From JACQHM01 sp964535215 (lineage in GTDB: Bacteria > Methylomirabilota > Methylomirabilia > Methylomirabilales > JACQHM01): a stretch of 64,000 bases of DNA. Positions 48,660 through 56,656 of this stretch are shown piece by piece (the stretch's first letter is position 1; each line of letters opens with the position of its first letter). Location of the stretch: NCBI GenBank assembly GCA_964535215.1, contig CAZHST010000004.1, forward strand, positions 1-64,000. Direction: 5' to 3'. A model generated the notes under the pieces. The model searched no databases and was not told the origin of the DNA. It was given only the letters and a program-made list of their open reading frames with translations. A program made the position numbers and the translations under genes.

Positions 48660-49589
48660 TCAACGAGGTGAATCGAGTTCCCAGCCAAGGGAACGGGCCA
48701 ACTCCTCCAGGCTCCGTTCTCTCCCTGCTGTTCTCCCGCGCCTGAGGAGGCCGTGGGAGAGGTCGAAGAGGAGCCCTTCGGGGGGATCGGCCGAGGTTGG
48801 TTCAGGAGTAAACTCCCAAGCAGGGAGGCTCCTGACCTCGACCTCCAGGCGGGGGTTGGTGGGGTCAATCCTTTTGTTCAGGAGGGCCTGGACAACCCGG
48901 TTATCGTTGATGGCAAAGGCCTGACAGAGGACGTCCTGGGCGATCTTCAGACCCCCATCCAGGTCGCGCCGGAGCGAGGTCTTGAAGTAGAAATCGAAGG
49001 AGAGCGACAGATAAGCCCTTCGTAACGCCTCAAGCAATTCTTTTGGAAGCCATCCCCTCACCACCAGCCGTTTCAGCCGCTCGATCGTCTTCTTTTTGTA
49101 CCGCTTCGCCTCCCAGCTTAACACCCTCTTCCCATCCACCGTCGCATACTGGTGGTTCACGCTGGGCGGAAGCGGCAGGATGAGCTTCAAGGGCGGGCTG
49201 CCTGCAACGAGCGCCGTCGAGGCGTCGGCTGCCGCCATCGGGGGGATCACTGGGATCAGCCTTCGGTTGAGGGGATCGACCCCAAGGCCGAAGATCTCCA
49301 AGGTGACAGCGCCAAGGAGGGGTTCGCTGCCGGGGGCTCCGATGAGACAGGGGGTGGGCTCCGTGCGGCCGTCGAGGGTGAGGAGAATCCAGGCAAAGCC
49401 CCGCTCGACGATCCGGCCGTCGGCCAAGCGGACCGGCTGGGCCCTTGCCGCTGTCACACCGAGGGCTTCAAGCGTTGGAGCGGGGATCCAGGTGTACGTC
49501 GCTCCCGTATCAACGAGGAACTCGACGTCCCCCCGCTCCTCAGGACGGTGCGGCGCCGCCACCACTGCTTTCACCCGGAAAGTATCCAT
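48660..49589 (-). CDS. Retropepsin-like aspartyl protease fused to RusA-like resolvase
   Basis: The 309-residue protein has two parts. Residues 1-~125 are a retroviral-type aspartyl protease (VEFLVDTGATYTWIPAPTLEALG, then the second half PCLIGAPGSEPLLGAVTLEIFGL). From ~130 a RusA-like endonuclease follows: LPLPPSVNHQY, then RRDLDGGLKIAQDVLCQAF and INDNRVV, with the three Asp of RusA Holliday-junction resolvases. The last ~60 residues are unassigned. ATG 49589 is set by GAGGAAACA. It lies downstream of PIN and HEPN modules, where partial copies of its 5' end also occur. Confidence 0.75.
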   Translation of the reverse strand: MDTFRVKAVVAAPHRPEERGDVEFLVDTGATYTWIPAPTLEALGVTAARAQPVRLADGRIVERGFAWILLTLDGRTEPTPCLIGAPGSEPLLGAVTLEIFGLGVDPLNRRLIPVIPPMAAADASTALVAGSPPLKLILPLPPSVNHQYATVDGKRVLSWEAKRYKKKTIERLKRLVVRGWLPKELLEALRRAYLSLSFDFYFKTSLRRDLDGGLKIAQDVLCQAFAINDNRVVQALLNKRIDPTNPRLEVEVRSLPAWEFTPEPTSADPPEGLLFDLSHGLLRRGRTAGRERSLEELARSLGWELDSPR

Positions 49590-49608
49590 TTGTTTCCTCG
49601 AAAGCCCC

Positions 49609-50016
49609 TTATCGGTCCTGCAAAACCTCTGCCGGCGTTTTCCTTCCTCGCTGGGTGCGGTCAAAGTCGCTATCAAAGCTGACGATGGTAAGAGCATATT
49701 TTTCTGCCGCCGTATACTGATAGGCGTCATCAAAATCTAGATCAAACCTTAGGGCCACCTCTACAAGTCCCTCCATGTCTTCTACCGCTAGTGAGATCCC
49801 TCTCAATATCCCATTAAGCACCATGTCTCGCAGAAACTGTTGAAAGACCCGGGGTTGTCTCCGACGGAGAAGAAGCAGGCCTAGAGAGTGGAGGGAGTAA
49901 TCGGTTAGGAAGAACTCGTGAGTTTCGGTCTTAGCGAGGAAAGTTCGTGCTTCCTCCGCTTTTTCCTGCTCTAGCATTATCTCAAGGAGGACATTCGTAT
50001 CCACCAGAAGCTTCAT
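49609..50016 (-). CDS. PIN-domain toxin (VapC-like)
   Basis: The 135-residue PIN nuclease has MKLLVDTNVLLEIML with the first acidic residue, then FDLDFDDAYQY and the final acidic pair in IVSFDSDFD. PIN toxins cleave tRNA or rRNA. The ATG at 50016 overlaps the stop of the antitoxin gene (ATGA) and follows GGAGGAAC. Confidence 0.88.
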   Translation of the reverse strand: MKLLVDTNVLLEIMLEQEKAEEARTFLAKTETHEFFLTDYSLHSLGLLLLRRRQPRVFQQFLRDMVLNGILRGISLAVEDMEGLVEVALRFDLDFDDAYQYTAAEKYALTIVSFDSDFDRTQRGRKTPAEVLQDR

Positions 50017-50237
50017 GTTCCTCCGATTCTCCACTCTGAGATCTTGTGCTGGAGTTCTACGGAGGTGTATTGATCACGCAAGTCCTTAAGTGCCCCTGCC
50101 CAGTCAAACTTTGGCTTGCCCTGGGGCCTTCTTACCCGCTTCTCCACGAGAAACTCTATAAAGTCTCGGACCTCCTGCTGAAGCTCCGGCGGGAGTTCTC
50201 GGATCAACTCTTCAAGGGTTCTTGGATGCTCTTTCAT
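50013..50237 (-). CDS. DUF2281-type antitoxin partner of the PIN toxin
   Basis: A 74-residue protein: TLEELIRELPPELQQEVRDFIEFLVEKRV, the DUF2281 helix pattern, then a basic-to-acidic tail (PKFDWAGALKDLRDQYTSVELQHKISEW) that should occupy the toxin. It overlaps the PIN gene by 4 bp, the classic layout of a type II toxin-antitoxin pair. Self-repression of the promoter is expected from the family. Confidence 0.85.
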   Translation of the reverse strand: MKEHPRTLEELIRELPPELQQEVRDFIEFLVEKRVRRPQGKPKFDWAGALKDLRDQYTSVELQHKISEWRIGGT

Positions 50238-50252
50238 TCTACCTTTCTCTAC

Positions 50253-50331
50253 CAACGAGGAACTCGACGTCCACCCGCTCCTCAGGACGGTCCGGCGCTG
50301 CCACCACTGCTTTCACCCGGAAGGTGCCCAT
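50253..50331 (-). pseudogene. 5' fragment of the aspartyl protease gene, copy 2
   Basis: From an ATG at 50331 the frame reads MGTFRVKAVVAAPDRPEER, then VDVEFLV. Only six of 79 bases differ from 49511-49589, by my count, and it stops before the catalytic DTG. The similarity ends just before the antitoxin start at 50237. It is a truncated duplicate sitting upstream of a TA pair. Confidence 0.8.
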
Positions 50332-50362
50332 CGTCGGCCCTTTTCACGAACTCTTATCCTCA

Positions 50363-50731
50363 TCAAGAAGTCCCCCTGGCATAGATCCACACCGCCTCCC
50401 GCATTATCCTTTGATGAAATCCTACGTTTTGGCTGAGGGTTTGCCACTCCTCTTCCGTGTAAACCAGCACATCCGCAGGGACGGGGAGGCCTGTCGCATC
50501 CCACTCTACGGCGCGTCGCTCAAAGGGGTGCTTGGAACCTTCGACAATGATGATCAGGTCCAGATCGCTTCCCACGCCCCAATCACCACGGGCGTAGGAG
50601 CCAAAGTAGCCCACCCTGATCACCCCTTGCCGCTTTCGCCCCACCTCTTCCGCCCAGCGGCGCACCGCGTGATCAACGGTCCTGGCCTCAGGCCATCTGA
50701 GAACGGACGAACTCAAGGATCTCACGGGCAT
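50363..50731 (-). CDS. MNT-type nucleotidyltransferase (antitoxin of HEPN pair)
   Basis: The 122-residue minimal nucleotidyltransferase has the motif GYFGSYARGDWGVGSDLDLIII, with GS and DxD of the polymerase-beta fold, and a short C-terminal region. MNT proteins of HEPN/MNT pairs neutralise the HEPN RNase, in some systems by AMPylation. ATG 50731 is preferred because of GGAGG nine bases upstream; it overlaps the HEPN gene by 44 bp. Confidence 0.85.
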   Translation of the reverse strand: MPVRSLSSSVLRWPEARTVDHAVRRWAEEVGRKRQGVIRVGYFGSYARGDWGVGSDLDLIIIVEGSKHPFERRAVEWDATGLPVPADVLVYTEEEWQTLSQNVGFHQRIMREAVWIYARGTS

Positions 50732-51077
50732 ACCGGATCGCCTCCTCACTCTGGAGCGGCCCGTAGTGCTCAAAGGGGGCCCCTTCCGGATGGCTATTCG
50801 GATAGCGGGGAGGGATGTAGAAGTTGTCGAGCACGCGCCCTTTCTCGACCAGCTCCTCAGGAACCTTTACCAATTCCGGCAGCTCCTTAAGGAGCTTCGC
50901 CACGACATGGCCCCAGGCCTCTTGCCCTAAGGAGAGATGGAGGGCCTTCACAGCTTTCTCCGCCGCCTGCTGGGCCGCAAAACACGCCCACTCGTGACGC
51001 TCCGCCCGTCGGGAGTCTTCCGCCTGTTCTAAGTCCCTTACCGCCTGGTTGAACCAGTCCCACGCACGATTTGCCAT
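50688..51077 (-). CDS. HEPN-domain protein (toxin of MNT pair)
   Basis: The 129-residue helical HEPN protein has WFNQAVRDLEQAEDSRRAERHEWACFAAQQAAEKAVKALHL. This is the HEPN type that travels with MNT nucleotidyltransferases. The canonical RNase Rx4-6H motif is not clear; RRAERH is the nearest candidate. It forms an overlapping pair with the next gene and lies directly after a partial copy of the protease 5' end. Confidence 0.85.
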   Translation of the reverse strand: MANRAWDWFNQAVRDLEQAEDSRRAERHEWACFAAQQAAEKAVKALHLSLGQEAWGHVVAKLLKELPELVKVPEELVEKGRVLDNFYIPPRYPNSHPEGAPFEHYGPLQSEEAIRYAREILEFVRSQMA

Positions 51078-51106
51078 AATACTTGCCTTCTCATCTCCAT
51101 CTGCGC

Positions 51107-51157
51107 CTCAGGACGCTGCGCCGCCGCCACCACTGCCTTGACTCGAAGCAGTCTCAT
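51107..51157 (-). pseudogene. 5' fragment of the aspartyl protease gene, copy 3
   Basis: From ATG 51157 the frame reads MRLLRVKAVVAAAQRPEAQ, a more diverged copy of the protease N-terminus. It then loses similarity shortly before the HEPN start at 51077. Confidence 0.65.
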
Positions 51158-51167
51158 AAATAGTCAG

Positions 51168-51189
51168 AACCCACTGATTTTACTGGGTT
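51168..51189. terminator. Small hairpin upstream of the HEPN-MNT module
   Basis: AACCCA (51168-51173) pairs with TGGGTT (51184-51189) around a 10-base loop, between the small gene at 51238 and the HEPN module. A run of A/T flanks it only weakly. Confidence 0.35.
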
Positions 51190-51237
51190 TTCCGGATCAC
51201 AGGAGGATTTATGAGACCACTTCTCGGAAGGTTCCCA

Positions 51238-51444
51238 TCATCCAACGTAGCTAGCGTCATCAGCCAAGGCTTCAGCCTCACTGTTAAAGGGGCCGCCTAT
51301 AACGGCAGTTTCCGTAAAGTCTCCATCAACATAGCCCAAATATTGCCAATCCTCGTAAGATTCGATAGCAGCGTCTTTGTTCTCTGCTTCTACGAGGTAT
51401 TTTTCCCAAGTCTTTCGTCCACACCGAATTATGAACCACGCCAT
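51238..51444 (-). CDS. Small acidic protein of unknown function
   Basis: A 68-residue acidic protein: MAWFIIRCGRKTWEKYLVEAENKDAAIESYEDWQ, then a DGDFTETAVIGGP segment. AAAGGAGC lies seven bases before the ATG, which supports translation. It follows the restriction endonuclease by 29 bp and may be the last gene of that operon. I do not recognise the family. Confidence 0.6.
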   Translation of the reverse strand: MAWFIIRCGRKTWEKYLVEAENKDAAIESYEDWQYLGYVDGDFTETAVIGGPFNSEAEALADDASYVG

Positions 51445-51473
51445 GCTTGCTCCTTTCTTGGTCTGACTCCATG

Positions 51474-52505
51474 TTATAAGTGCAGAATCCAGCGGATGTG
51501 ATCGAGGAAGCGTCGTTGCTCTTCAGGGTCAAAGAAGACCTTGGTCAGGTTGAAGGTTTTCCTGACACTTCGATCCTCAGCAATTCGCCGCTCAACGGTT
51601 TCAGTGATAGAACTGGCTAGGTAGATTGTTTCAACACTTTTGTTCCGGCGAAAGGCTTCATCGAAGGATTTCTTAGCAGCTCCATAACGTTCCAGAGCTC
51701 CAGCTGGATCAAGGCCGCATTTCACTTCAATAGCACCCACCAAGAGGTCGGGAGGTTCCTCTCCTTCTGGGTTAAGGAGGGAGACATCAGGCTCTGAGCC
51801 GAATAAAACCCGGTATCCATTTGTCACCACAAAGCCTTTCACGTCGTCAATAGTCCACTCCGCAGTAGGGTCAAAAGGTGTACCATCTTTTCGGACAAGG
51901 AATCGAACCAAACTCTGGTCAAGAAACCCTTTGATCAAAAACTCTCTCACCTGGCGAGTTCCTTCCTTATCGATCTTATTCCGCCATGAACCGTTCAGTT
52001 GGGTACCAACGCTGATAAAAAACAGTGGAACGATATCAACCGACGAAAACTCAGGATCAGCTTCAATGATGGCGCTGATGTGTCTATTGAGCACGCTGGC
52101 CAATTGGAGGGCTCTTGAGTCCGCCAATGGCCTTCCCTGTCCTTTTTCAAGGGCTGCGGTTCCAAACGCCAATTTCGCGATAGCCTTTTGCGGGATGGCA
52201 GCGAGCAAGCGGTAGTAGGCGATCAACCTGGGGTTGTCTTGAATCACTTTGGGATGGCAGAAGATGAGATAGGGAGCGACGTGCTTTGCAGTGCTGGTCG
52301 TCCAGGCTGTGGGCGAAATACCCAATGCTTCAGGAGCATCCCAGGAGTAAGCCGCTGGATCCAACTGCTGCGCGAGATTAGGAAGGTTTCGGAATTCCTT
52401 TAGCAGCCTTGCCAGAAAGAGGGAACGAAGATGGTATTGGATTGCTATGGCTTCCCGCTGAAGATCTTGATCAAGCCTCTCTTGAGGGCTCACTCCTTTC
52501 TCCAT
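51474..52505 (-). CDS. Type II restriction endonuclease, XcyI-like (tentative)
   Basis: A 343-residue protein. The middle and C-terminal parts hold a PD-(D/E)xK-like core: EEPPDLLVGAIEVKCG, with D and the E-V-K triad, after an acidic strand (SEPDVSLLN). The gene overlaps the end of a DNA methyltransferase by 16 bp, the expected restriction-modification arrangement. Resemblance to the XcyI family is from memory and not certain, so the cut site is not predicted. A GTG at 52493, overlapping the methylase stop, is an alternative start with a better ribosome site. Confidence 0.7.
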   Translation of the reverse strand: MEKGVSPQERLDQDLQREAIAIQYHLRSLFLARLLKEFRNLPNLAQQLDPAAYSWDAPEALGISPTAWTTSTAKHVAPYLIFCHPKVIQDNPRLIAYYRLLAAIPQKAIAKLAFGTAALEKGQGRPLADSRALQLASVLNRHISAIIEADPEFSSVDIVPLFFISVGTQLNGSWRNKIDKEGTRQVREFLIKGFLDQSLVRFLVRKDGTPFDPTAEWTIDDVKGFVVTNGYRVLFGSEPDVSLLNPEGEEPPDLLVGAIEVKCGLDPAGALERYGAAKKSFDEAFRRNKSVETIYLASSITETVERRIAEDRSVRKTFNLTKVFFDPEEQRRFLDHIRWILHL

Positions 52506-53917
52506 ACCACGATGCTTTCCCTGACGGGCACCCGGCCATACTTCTTCATCTGTTGCGAGCTGTTTCCTTTATACCGGCTGATGATAATCTGCTGGACCTT
52601 GAATCCAGCTTCCTCAGCCATTTCCGAGAGGACCAAATCTACCGGGATTAATTCTCCCTCGAAACGGACGTTATCAACGACGATAGCAACTTGAGCCCCA
52701 GGGGCCAGAATACGACCCCATTCCCTGATCGCCTTCCTCATGTCGATGAAATAACCAGTCAGCATGAAGGGGATTCGGGGGTTGTTGAGCTTTTTTTCCT
52801 TTAAGGCGTTGACCACCTCGGCGATCACAGGATGGGGTGGTTGTTCGTCCTCCCCGACCTTCGATTCGATATGCGACCTAAGCACCCCGAAGCGGATTGA
52901 TTTCAACTCCTCAAAATTCCCCACGAAGTGGAAGCAGAGTTCCAAACAGTAGCTTCTCGTGTAATCGTATCGGTTCACATAAGGCGGAGAGGTGATGATG
53001 GCCGTCGGAGGTTGGTCAAAGGGAATGCAGGATAAGTCCCTTGTATCTCCGAGGTAAACTTTTGGGAAATACTTGGGTGAGATCCTTGGAAAGAGTTCAC
53101 CGATCGTTTTGAGGTCGTGTTCCGCTTCCAGGATCTTCCGGTACAGGGCATCGTCTGGATCAGCCACCTCTTTATCCAACTTGAGCCGTAAGAACTGGCC
53201 ATCTTTAGAAGTATAGCTGGTTACCTCCAGGATCGAGAAGAAGAGGAGTAGGAAGGCATCTTGAAGTGGATGCTTAAGAGTCTCGATGGCAGCCTTCCAG
53301 CGGCGGAGTATCATGAGTTGTTTCTCATCAAACGCAAGGCTCATAATCGGCACATCCATCGCCACGGGGGCTGGTTCGATCCTTCGAGCAAGCGGCTTCA
53401 GATGCTCGAAGGTGGTGAGCAGCGTACCCTGCTTCAGGGTGAAGAACAGCGGAAGCGTCTGGGCTGTGAAGACGGCAATAGGGAGCTTGTCGATTCCGAT
53501 CGAGGGGACGTGCTGAAGCATAGAGGCGAAAAGGGTGGTCCCCATACCGGCGAATGGATCTAGGACGTAATCCCCGAGGCCTACCCTGAAGCGCCTTAGA
53601 AACTCCTGGACGAAGCTGAATGCGAAGGCTTCCTTGTAACGGTACAGTCGAAGGATTGGGACCTTCTTGTTCCCCACGTAGGAGACGAAGCTGCCAAGCT
53701 CCAACTCCTCCCGCATCAAGGAGCGGAACCTATTTTCGATCCGTTCTCTTTCGTCGGTCGGCTTATCTTGAGATAACATAGCCCTTCTAGCTACGCTCGT
53801 CGGGTATTCGATGGGTACAGCAAAGATCCATTCTTGACCCGGAATGTTACTCCACCTGTCGGAGACAAGTAAAGCGGTTTGTGAGGTGGGGTGCTTAGAA
53901 GAAACAAGAAGTCCCAT
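52490..53917 (-). CDS. DNA methyltransferase of a type II restriction-modification system
   Basis: The 475-residue enzyme has the SAM motif DYVLDPFAGMGTTLFA near residue 115 and the catalytic motif IITSPPYVNRYDYTRSY near 300. TSPPY is the motif of amino-methyltransferases, more often N4-cytosine. The order SAM motif before catalytic motif indicates the beta-less/alpha group rearrangement. A GGGAGGTGAG site precedes ATG 53917. Its stop overlaps the restriction gene. It belongs to the lexA-led gene run. Confidence 0.9.
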   Translation of the reverse strand: MGLLVSSKHPTSQTALLVSDRWSNIPGQEWIFAVPIEYPTSVARRAMLSQDKPTDERERIENRFRSLMREELELGSFVSYVGNKKVPILRLYRYKEAFAFSFVQEFLRRFRVGLGDYVLDPFAGMGTTLFASMLQHVPSIGIDKLPIAVFTAQTLPLFFTLKQGTLLTTFEHLKPLARRIEPAPVAMDVPIMSLAFDEKQLMILRRWKAAIETLKHPLQDAFLLLFFSILEVTSYTSKDGQFLRLKLDKEVADPDDALYRKILEAEHDLKTIGELFPRISPKYFPKVYLGDTRDLSCIPFDQPPTAIITSPPYVNRYDYTRSYCLELCFHFVGNFEELKSIRFGVLRSHIESKVGEDEQPPHPVIAEVVNALKEKKLNNPRIPFMLTGYFIDMRKAIREWGRILAPGAQVAIVVDNVRFEGELIPVDLVLSEMAEEAGFKVQQIIISRYKGNSSQQMKKYGRVPVRESIVVWRKE

Positions 53918-53920
53918 TTC

Positions 53921-54229
53921 TCACCTCCCTGTCGAGAGCCTCACGATGGCGAAGACGATCCCGGAGATCACGGCGACGTTGCCGATCCAGAAGGCGAAGG
54001 TCCACTTGACGAGGTCGGCTTTTACGGATTCAATCTGCCTGCCCAGGTCGGCCTTGAGCACCTCGATGTGTCTTTCCAGGTCAGCTTTCAGGATGGCAAG
54101 GTCGGATCGCGTGGCGAGGTCAGCTTTAGTTTCCTTCACTGCTTCCTGGACGTACTCCACCAGGAGGCGGGCCTCTTCCTCGCCGAGCTTGGGTTTGAGT
54201 TTCTCATAGATCTCAAGAGGGGTCGGCAC
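53921..54229 (-). CDS. Coiled-coil protein with C-terminal membrane segment (DUF1640-like)
   Basis: A 102-residue protein with an N-terminal helix (TPLEIYEKLKPKLGEEEARLLVEYV), repeating coiled-coil units (LATRSDLAILKADLERHIEVLKADLGRQIESVKADLV), and one C-terminal membrane helix (TFAFWIGNVAVISGIVFAIV). The layout matches DUF1640/CCDC90-type proteins. The GTG start follows AGGAG. It lies 14 bp after herA and 3 bp before the methylase, so it could tether one of them to the membrane. Confidence 0.7.
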   Translation of the reverse strand: MPTPLEIYEKLKPKLGEEEARLLVEYVQEAVKETKADLATRSDLAILKADLERHIEVLKADLGRQIESVKADLVKWTFAFWIGNVAVISGIVFAIVRLSTGR

Positions 54230-54243
54230 CGATCAGCTCCTGA

Positions 54244-56097
54244 TTACGGCTCTCTGATCAAACAGCGGACCTTGAGGGGGAGTTGAAGCAGGGCGTGGAG
54301 CGCTTCTTCGACCATCTGGCGGCACTCGTCGCTCTCGGCGATCTCCTTCTGGAAGAGGCCTCCCGGCGGGAAGGCGATGGAGAGGGTGTCGCCTTTCAAG
54401 GCGATGGGCTTGGCCGACGCAAGGACGGAGCCCAGGAAGGCCCTCCGTTCCTCGATCCGCTCGACGACCTTCTTCCAGACTTTCTCCACCTGGACGAGGT
54501 CGGCCTCGCCCCTCTTCGCCACGCTCGGGGGGGGAAGAGCCCGCCTTGAAGGCCGCCTCCCGCCGTTCTCCTGGGTCTTGAAGAAGTACTGGGTCTCGCC
54601 GGCCGTGTTGATCCCCTTGAGTTCCTTCACCCTGACGATGATCGGGTACTGCTTCGTGACGTTGCCGATGATCAAGCTGTGATAGCGCCGGAGGCGCTTG
54701 ACGAACGAGGAGATCGTCTCCTGGTCCGTCATCGCCGATTTCGAGATGTGGCGGACGTCGTCGTCAAACGGGAGGTACATCAAGAAGAGGTTATCGACCT
54801 GCCTGAGGACCGCCTCATCCAGCTCCCCTACCATGTTCGTCATGAAGAAGCTGGTGATCCCCAGGTGGCGGGATCTCGTCACGATGTAGCCGATCGTGTT
54901 TCGGCTGATGTAGAGGTGGGCCTCCTCAAAGAAGACAAAGGGGAAGCGATCCGTCCCGTCTTCGATCTCCCGCTCGCAGATCTCCTTCACCATCTCGATG
55001 ATCGCCTGGACGAACCCAAAGCGGGCCAGGTTGCTTAAGTTCGACACATCAATGATCAGGGCGCCGCCCTCCCGGATCAAGCGGTACTGCTCGTAGATGG
55101 AGATCGCCTCCTGGGGTGTGGCGGCGAAGATCCCCGTGTTCTTCACCGACTCCAGGCGGCTCCGGATGGCCTGGTTCACCACCTCGCTCTGGGCGAACTC
55201 GTTCTCCTCGGCCATCTGGATTAAGTGCTGGATGCTCAAGAAAGGGGGTTTCCGACCGGAGCGCTCCATCCAGGCGGCCTCCTCCAGGAGCTTCTGAACC
55301 CGGTTCTCCAGGTAAAGGGCCGAGACCTCCGGGAGGCCGTATTTGGTCAGCAAGGTGACCAAAGGGGCGACGCCGAACTGCCTTAAGCCCAGCTTCAGGT
55401 TCTCGCCGGCCTTCAGGTGGATGATCCCCCTCTGCCTGATCTCCCCCGTCAAAGGGTCAACCTCGTGCTTCGGGAGGTGGATGTACTCTTTGTTTAAGTC
55501 GAAGACGATGCAGGGGGCCCCGTGCTTGATCAGCTCCAACAGGATCACCTTGGACAGGTAAGACTTCCCCGACCCCTTCACGCCCGTGATCAGGTTCACC
55601 TTCTCCAGGTTCTGGCCCTCGATGAAGAAAGGCTCGCCCCGGAGGGTCTCCCCCAGGTGGAGGCGGTTCCCCAGGTCGTCAATGCAGTTCTGGAAGACCT
55701 CCCGGTCGTCGGTCCTTGTGACCTCCACGTCCCGGGTCGGAATCCACCCGTCCCACTGGTCCCACCGGGAGCCAGTCAGCTTCCTGATCTTGGCAATGGC
55801 GACTTTTAAGTTTCTGATGTCCGAGGGCTCGAACTCGGCGGCCTCGGCCAACGAGTGGATGAGCTTCGAGGCCATAGAGGCCGTGACGGCGTCGGCCCCC
55901 TCCAGGGCGAGAAGAAGCTGCTCCTTGATCAGGGAAGGGTAGGTCACCATCCGAAACTCGAGGATTTGGACGATCAGGCCCCTCCCCGTCTCCCGTTCCC
56001 GGATGCAGAGGTTCTCCCCAACCCGGAGATCGTCCTCTTTAGGGTTGAAGATCAGCTCGACGATATCACCCTTGACCTGGTTGACCTGGATGCTCAT
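54244..56097 (-). CDS. HerA-type DNA translocase ATPase with DnaX-like C-terminal domain
   Basis: A 617-residue protein. N-terminal HAS-barrel-like strands (VGENLCIRERETGRGLIVQILEF). A HerA/FtsK-type ATPase core has Walker A TGVKGSGKSYLSK (~175), Walker B FVFFEEAHLY, and arginine-rich VTRSRHLGITSFFMTN. After a basic Pro-rich linker, the last ~85 residues (VWKKVVERIEERRAFLGSVLASAKP, ALKGDTLSIAFPPGGLFQKEIAE) resemble the C-terminal domain of DNA polymerase III gamma/tau. HerA normally works with NurA nuclease, which is absent here. It may serve DNA repair or phage defence with the RM genes. Confidence 0.82.
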   Translation of the reverse strand: MSIQVNQVKGDIVELIFNPKEDDLRVGENLCIRERETGRGLIVQILEFRMVTYPSLIKEQLLLALEGADAVTASMASKLIHSLAEAAEFEPSDIRNLKVAIAKIRKLTGSRWDQWDGWIPTRDVEVTRTDDREVFQNCIDDLGNRLHLGETLRGEPFFIEGQNLEKVNLITGVKGSGKSYLSKVILLELIKHGAPCIVFDLNKEYIHLPKHEVDPLTGEIRQRGIIHLKAGENLKLGLRQFGVAPLVTLLTKYGLPEVSALYLENRVQKLLEEAAWMERSGRKPPFLSIQHLIQMAEENEFAQSEVVNQAIRSRLESVKNTGIFAATPQEAISIYEQYRLIREGGALIIDVSNLSNLARFGFVQAIIEMVKEICEREIEDGTDRFPFVFFEEAHLYISRNTIGYIVTRSRHLGITSFFMTNMVGELDEAVLRQVDNLFLMYLPFDDDVRHISKSAMTDQETISSFVKRLRRYHSLIIGNVTKQYPIIVRVKELKGINTAGETQYFFKTQENGGRRPSRRALPPPSVAKRGEADLVQVEKVWKKVVERIEERRAFLGSVLASAKPIALKGDTLSIAFPPGGLFQKEIAESDECRQMVEEALHALLQLPLKVRCLIREP

Positions 56098-56181
56098 AGG
56101 CCTTTCGAAGGCGTTCGAGGTTCGAAGTTTAACGGGCGATGTTTGACCACCAACTTAGACCCTGAAGAACATTGAACAGCG

Positions 56182-56628
56182 TTAGAGGATGTTCAGGAAC
56201 TTGCTCAGGGCCGTCTCGTATTTCTCCTCAACGCGGGTGAGGTACGCCTCCCACTCCTGAAGGGACCAGACTTCGATCCGGTCGTAAAGGCCCAAGACCA
56301 CAACCTCGTTCTCAAGACCGGCGTATTCCCTGAGCTTCTTTGGGACGAGGATCCGCCCGACCCGGTCGATCTCACCCTCCACCGCCTCCGAGACGACGAA
56401 GTGCATGAAGAGCCGGCTCTGGTCCTCGTCGAGCTGTTCCCGGATCCGGTCCAGGATCCTCCGCCAGGCGTACACCCCGAAGAGCCAGAGGCACCGTTCC
56501 TGCCCTTTCAAGAGGACGATAGCCTTGGCCCTCTCCGGCCCTTCATTGTGAAGCTCCTCCCGTAAGGGTTGAGGGATCGGGAACCTCCCCTTTTCATCGA
56601 GCCGGCAGCGGTACTCTCCCGCAAACAT
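56182..56628 (-). CDS. MraZ-like AbrB-fold transcription factor
   Basis: The 148-residue protein has two MraZ half-repeats: FAGEYRCRLDEKGRFPIPQPLREEL and VVSEAVEGEIDRVGRILVPKKLREYAGLENEVVVLG, each with the DxxGR core. MraZ normally heads the division and cell-wall cluster and controls it. Here it lies between lexA (28 bp) and the HerA gene (84 bp) on the same strand. It may thus regulate this island instead. GGAGGTG precedes the ATG. Confidence 0.9.
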   Translation of the reverse strand: MFAGEYRCRLDEKGRFPIPQPLREELHNEGPERAKAIVLLKGQERCLWLFGVYAWRRILDRIREQLDEDQSRLFMHFVVSEAVEGEIDRVGRILVPKKLREYAGLENEVVVLGLYDRIEVWSLQEWEAYLTRVEEKYETALSKFLNIL

Positions 56629-56656
56629 GGCACCTCCTCACTTATGAGACCATTTC

